Shown in pieces: positions 60,771 to 64,000 of a stretch of 64,000 nt of DNA. The notes below the pieces were generated by a model, which searched no databases, was not told the DNA's origin, and worked only from the letters and a program-made list of their open reading frames with translations. The DNA is from a bacterium (GTDB taxonomy: Bacteria; Bacillota; Clostridia; Lachnospirales; Lachnospiraceae): assembly GCA_004562765.1 (NCBI GenBank), contig SFRL01000001.1, positions 65,324-129,323 on the forward strand, written 5' to 3'. Both the position numbers and the translations under genes were made by a program. The number at the start of each line of letters is the position of its first letter. Positions within the stretch are counted from its first letter, which is position 1.

Positions 60771-61889
60771 CTATTTTTCTTCAGTCCGATTCACATCCTC
60801 GCGTATCAGACGATACAGCGCGGCTGCCAGCGGCACGCCAAGCAGCATGCCCATAATACCCATCAGGCTGCCGCCGATCGTAACAGCAGCAAGCACCCAG
60901 ATTGCCGGCAGACCAATCGATTTTCCAACCACTCTGGGATAGATCAGATTGCCCTCCAACTGCTGCAACACAACGATAAATACCAGAAACAGCACAGCCT
61001 TTAACGGCGACTGTGTAAGAATCATGATCGCGCCGACACCAGCTCCGATATATGCCCCTGCAACCGGGATCAGTGCGGTAAATCCGATCAGCGTTCCGAT
61101 CATCGCCGCATAGGGAAACTGACAGATCAGCATACCGACAATACAGAGCACTCCGAGGATCACCGCCTCTGTACACTGACCAACAATATACCGGTGAAAA
61201 CAGTCGTTTAACACAGACATCCAGTGTCCGATCCGCTTCTCCCATTTTTCGGGCAGATAGTGCTTCATCAGTTTCTTTGTCTGGCGCTGCAGATCATCTC
61301 TTCCGGACATCATATAGATTGCGAATATAATACTGATAAATGTCGTAACGATCGCCGAAACAGCCGAAGATACCACATTCACAACCGCGCCTGTCGCACT
61401 GCTGATCCCGGAACGAAAAAGTTGAATTGCCTTTTCCATCAGCCCCGACCAGTCCACATTTTCATATTTATCAAGAAAGTTTTCCGGAAATAATTCCTGC
61501 ACCCATCCGCTTTCAAGCAGCTTTTCGATTGCCGGAGGAATCTCCGCGACAAGCAGCTGTACACAGGATACCAGTTCCGGTATCACAAGCCTGATCACCA
61601 AAAGGAAGATCAGACACAGCGTCAGGAAAGATGCAAACATGCAAACGGGTCTGCGACTTTTCTTTACTATCTGTTTCTCTGACTTCGATGTAAAGTAATG
61701 GCGCTCATAAAAACTCATCAGAATATTCAACACATAAGCGATCGCAAGTCCGATAAAAAGCGGCGTTGCCGCGCTCAATAATTTTGCTAAAAATCCTGCA
61801 GCCGTCTTCCAGTAAGTACAACATAGAAATAATACAAAAATACTGACACCAACACGAAAACAATTTTTCCATTTAATTTCTGACATCAT
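60771..61889 (-). CDS. AI-2E family (PerM/YtvI-like) membrane permease
   Basis: 372 aa with about eight helices. Family signs are PLFIGLAIAYVLNILMSFYE near the N-terminus and FTALIPVAGAYIGAGVGAI and GNLIYPRVVGKSIGLPAIWVL toward the end. Substrates in the family vary (autoinducer-2 export, Na+/H+ exchange, sporulation YtvI), so none can be named. AAGGAG precedes tandem ATG codons at 61889 and 61886; the second has better spacing. Own promoter just upstream. Confidence 0.88.
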   Translation of the reverse strand: MMSEIKWKNCFRVGVSIFVLFLCCTYWKTAAGFLAKLLSAATPLFIGLAIAYVLNILMSFYERHYFTSKSEKQIVKKSRRPVCMFASFLTLCLIFLLVIRLVIPELVSCVQLLVAEIPPAIEKLLESGWVQELFPENFLDKYENVDWSGLMEKAIQLFRSGISSATGAVVNVVSSAVSAIVTTFISIIFAIYMMSGRDDLQRQTKKLMKHYLPEKWEKRIGHWMSVLNDCFHRYIVGQCTEAVILGVLCIVGMLICQFPYAAMIGTLIGFTALIPVAGAYIGAGVGAIMILTQSPLKAVLFLVFIVVLQQLEGNLIYPRVVGKSIGLPAIWVLAAVTIGGSLMGIMGMLLGVPLAAALYRLIREDVNRTEEK

Positions 61890-61936
61890 CGTTCTCCTTT
61901 TTGATATTCGTATGCCCCTGTACAAATGTATTTTCT

Positions 61937-61965
61937 ATTCTAACAAATTTTATCTGTTCTTTCAA
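61937..61965 (-). promoter_or_regulatory. sigma-A promoter of the AI-2E permease gene
   Basis: Minus strand: TTGAAA (61965-61960), 17 bp, TAGAAT (61942-61937). It starts 4 bp after the bioB stop codon. Confidence 0.6.
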
Positions 61966-61968
61966 ATA

Positions 61969-62946
61969 CTATCTCAGATAGTCCGGCGTCACATCCCGAT
62001 GCAGATTTTCCAGCATCTGCTTATCAATGCGGATCGTTGCGCAGGCTGCCGTTGTCAGCATGTTTCCGGTGATCGTTGCAGATGCGCCGGACTGAAATGC
62101 AATCTCTCCATCGTTCGTCAGCAATGCTCTGCCTGCCGCCAGACGAATGTTTGCCTCCGGATTGATATATCGGAAAAACGCGATCGTTCGCAAAATGTCT
62201 TCCTCGGTCAGCTGCGGAAGATCCTCCAGCGGCGTTCCCTTGATCGGCATCAACGCGTTGATCGGGATAGAATCGATCCCCAGCTCCGCCAGACTGACCG
62301 CCATGTCCAGACGATCCTCCCACGTTTCTCCCATACCAATGATTCCACCGGAGCAGGCACACATGCCCTCAGCTTTCACCTTCTTTAACGTCTCAATCTT
62401 CTGGTCATAGGTATGTGTTGTACAGATATTCGGAAAATTGCGTTTTGAAGTCTCGATATTGTGATGATAGCTGGTCACACCAGCCTCATGCAGCCGGTGA
62501 AGCTGTTCCTCATTCAAAAATCCCATGGATGCACACAGATCGATCTTACACTCCCGGTGCATTGTCTCATATGCATGGATCGCCTTTTCAAACTCCTCTC
62601 CCGTCAGCGCCCGTCCTGACGTAACGATGGAAAACCGGTCCACACCTTCACTCTCATTCAGCCTGCACGCTTCTAAAATCTTCTCCACAGGAAGGAAGTC
62701 ATAAACCTCACAGTCTGTGTGATTGTGAGCGGACTGCGCACAGTATTTACAGTCCTCCGGGCAGCGCCCGCTCCGCCCGTTAATGATAGAACACAGATCC
62801 ACCTTGTCTCCGATAAAATAAGCCCGGATGCGGTCTGCTCCCTTGCAGAGTTCCTTTAAATCACAAGTCAAAAAGAACGACAGATCATCCTCTCTGGTGA
62901 TCCGCCGTCCATCAATAATCTCCTGTGCTAATTTTAAAGCATTCAT
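61969..62946 (-). CDS. bioB: Biotin synthase
   Basis: 325-aa radical SAM enzyme that inserts sulfur into dethiobiotin. The radical-SAM cluster motif is CPEDCKYCAQS. Other features are CSIINGRSGRCP, YHHNIETS and NALMPIKGTPLE. The start at 62946 (MNALKLAQ) has AGGAG 7 bases upstream; a start 24 bp earlier overlaps the operator. No other biotin synthesis gene is near. Controlled by a BirA-type operator at 62960-62990. Confidence 0.96.
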   Translation of the reverse strand: MNALKLAQEIIDGRRITREDDLSFFLTCDLKELCKGADRIRAYFIGDKVDLCSIINGRSGRCPEDCKYCAQSAHNHTDCEVYDFLPVEKILEACRLNESEGVDRFSIVTSGRALTGEEFEKAIHAYETMHRECKIDLCASMGFLNEEQLHRLHEAGVTSYHHNIETSKRNFPNICTTHTYDQKIETLKKVKAEGMCACSGGIIGMGETWEDRLDMAVSLAELGIDSIPINALMPIKGTPLEDLPQLTEEDILRTIAFFRYINPEANIRLAAGRALLTNDGEIAFQSGASATITGNMLTTAACATIRIDKQMLENLHRDVTPDYLR

Positions 62947-62959
62947 CTTCTTTCTCCTT

Positions 62960-62990
62960 TTGTTAACCATTTCATTTTTTAAGTTAACAT
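62960..62990 (-). promoter_or_regulatory. BirA (biotin repressor) operator
   Basis: Plus strand TTGTTAACC (62960-62968) and AGTTAACAT (62982-62990); the two GTTAAC cores are 21 bp apart centre to centre, two DNA turns. This fits the Firmicutes BirA box TTGTTAACC-N14/15-GGTTAACAA with two changes. It covers the predicted transcription start. Confidence 0.8.
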
Positions 62991-62991
62991 T

Positions 62992-63019
62992 AGTATATCA
63001 GACGAACGCCAATTGTCAA
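62992..63019 (-). promoter_or_regulatory. sigma-A promoter of bioB
   Basis: Minus strand: TTGACA (63019-63014), 16 bp, TATACT (62997-62992). The -10 abuts the BirA box. Confidence 0.8.
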
Positions 63020-63062
63020 CTTCGTTTGTTTGAATCCTGATGTAAAAAACGAGCTCTCATCT

Positions 63063-63902
63063 TCAACCGAGAAACCACGAAATCGCCCGCGCATCCCGAT
63101 ATCCTTTTTCATAGAATTGCTTTAACGCCTTTTTATCTTTTGTCAAAGTATCCACACCGCAGGTATGATCCGGTGCCACGATCAAAACGCGCCCCTGTGC
63201 CTCATACTCCTTTGCGAGCTGAACACCCTGATTATAATGTTCTGCTCTCTTTTCCAGTTGCTGTGCTGCAAGCGGATACTTTTTTCGGATTCTGTCAGCA
63301 AGCGTCATATCCTTCTTCGGGGAACGTATAAAATCTCTTGGCTTACTCAAAATAACAACCACTTTATCGCAGCCGCACTGAAACGCTTTCTCCACCGGAA
63401 CAGGATCTCCCAGCGCACCATCATAATAAGGGATACCATTTATTTCACAGGGTTTACAGACGAACGGAATGGAAGAAGACGCTTTCAATATACCGTAATC
63501 GTCCTGTTTGAGATCATCTTTATTAAAATAAACCACCGATCCCGTCTGTGCATTCGTTGCCACAACCTGCAATTCCGCATCATTCTTTTTTAATGCCTCA
63601 TAATCAAGGGGATTTTCCCCTGTAGAATTGCTCAGTGTTCCATACAAATAATCCATATCGATATACGATCTTTTAAACAGAAAATTTCGAATACTCATAT
63701 ATTCTTTTCGGAATGGATACTCTGTATAAAACAAAAAATTTCGCTTTTTTTGTCCCGCCAAATAAGATGTGACATTTGCGCTCCCCGCAGACACACCGAT
63801 ACAGAGATCGAATAAAATCCCCTTCTCCAGACAATAATCAAAAACTCCTGCGGCATACACTCCCCGTAGTCCGCCTCCGACATCCACAATTCCTGTTTTC
63901 AT
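63063..63902 (-). CDS. Patatin-like phospholipase
   Basis: 279-aa lipid acyl hydrolase of the YjjU/YlbK-like group. The oxyanion loop is GGGLRGVYAAGV (9-20), the nucleophile elbow GVSAGS (about 37-42) and the Asp in YDGALGDP, giving the Ser-Asp dyad. No signal peptide, so cytosolic. GGAGG 6 bases before ATG. Stand-alone gene; 44 bp separate its stop from the bioB -35. Confidence 0.92.
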   Translation of the reverse strand: MKTGIVDVGGGLRGVYAAGVFDYCLEKGILFDLCIGVSAGSANVTSYLAGQKKRNFLFYTEYPFRKEYMSIRNFLFKRSYIDMDYLYGTLSNSTGENPLDYEALKKNDAELQVVATNAQTGSVVYFNKDDLKQDDYGILKASSSIPFVCKPCEINGIPYYDGALGDPVPVEKAFQCGCDKVVVILSKPRDFIRSPKKDMTLADRIRKKYPLAAQQLEKRAEHYNQGVQLAKEYEAQGRVLIVAPDHTCGVDTLTKDKKALKQFYEKGYRDARAISWFLG

Positions 63903-64000
63903 TTCGTTCCTCCCAATTAAATTCTCGTAGTGTCAAAAACTACCCGTTTTTATTGTTCTAAAATCCTTTAAAACCTTGATTTATTGGAGGTTTGCAAATA
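63903..64000. other. Intergenic edge of window
   Basis: 98 bp upstream of the patatin gene. AT-rich. A GGAGG at 63986-63990 on plus could be a ribosome site for a gene beginning beyond the window. A weak repeat AAACCT/AGGTTT is near it. Nothing firm can be called. Confidence 0.3.

Noticed and set aside
63960..64000. Attachment site or mobile element end (AAACCT/AGGTTT)
   Set aside because: Six-base arms at the window edge, no integrase or duplicate; not enough to support.
1..64000. CRISPR arrays, rRNA, insertion sequences, prophage genes
   Set aside because: None found on reading both strands: no direct repeat arrays, transposase or integrase motifs.

Overview
The window reads as chromosomal DNA of an anaerobic, spore-forming, Gram-positive member of the Clostridia, most likely the Lachnospiraceae. 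The reasons are the sporulation genes (spoIIGA, sigE, sigG and a Spo0E-like gene beside a dcw division cluster), a ferredoxin-based energy metabolism (Ech-type [NiFe] hydrogenase, electron-bifurcating NfnAB), a T-box leader upstream of thrS, and families that I recall mainly from Lachnospiraceae (DUF5716, DUF5717, DUF4358). Species is not resolved. Almost every gene lies on the minus strand. Only a CobD/HisC-type aminotransferase, sigG and one candidate small RNA are on plus. No phage, insertion sequence, CRISPR array or rRNA was seen. There is one tRNA, Arg(CCG).

Layout in plus coordinates: 1-6.4 kb, ech hydrogenase operon followed by hypC and hypD, with hypD running off the left edge. 6.4-13.6 kb, a CsoR/InrS-type metal sensor preceded by a four-gene block of a giant helical-repeat protein, an Hsp70/actin-like protein, a TPR-like protein and a coiled-coil membrane protein. 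13.7-18.5 kb, aminotransferase, the Ser/Thr symporter gene sstT and nfnAB. 18.5-25.1 kb, argS, two tandem COG0523 metal GTPases, a ParB-like/BMP fusion and a phosphoesterase. 25.2-29.9 kb, a possibly leaderless small gene, sigG, a beta-CASP hydrolase, sigE and spoIIGA. 30-41.9 kb, dcw cluster (mraZ, rsmH, ftsL-like, two class B PBPs, mraY, murD, ftsW, ftsQ, ftsZ) without murG, murB or ftsA. 41.9-50.5 kb, housekeeping genes (spo0E-like, lgt, thrS, metA, ligA, a pseudouridine synthase) with a T-box and a candidate sRNA. 50.5-64 kb, envelope and signalling genes (SH3 protein, plsC, sensor EAL protein, DUF4358/MBOAT/DHHW acetylation locus, AI-2E-type permease), then bioB under a BirA operator and a patatin.

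The genes meet functionally at reduced ferredoxin. Ech would couple ferredoxin oxidation to H2 production and ion pumping, Nfn would exchange electrons between ferredoxin, NADH and NADPH, and HypC/HypD would build the NiFe site. A putative nickel-type sensor sits next to the ech promoter. The parts least explained by known biology are the DUF5717/DUF5716 block, the ParB-BMP fusion beside two metal GTPases, a roughly 105-nt C-rich small RNA candidate between metA and the SEC-C gene, and several promoter-proximal hairpins (nfn, spoVD-like, argS). Stretches between genes are short; none over 300 bases lacks an annotated element.
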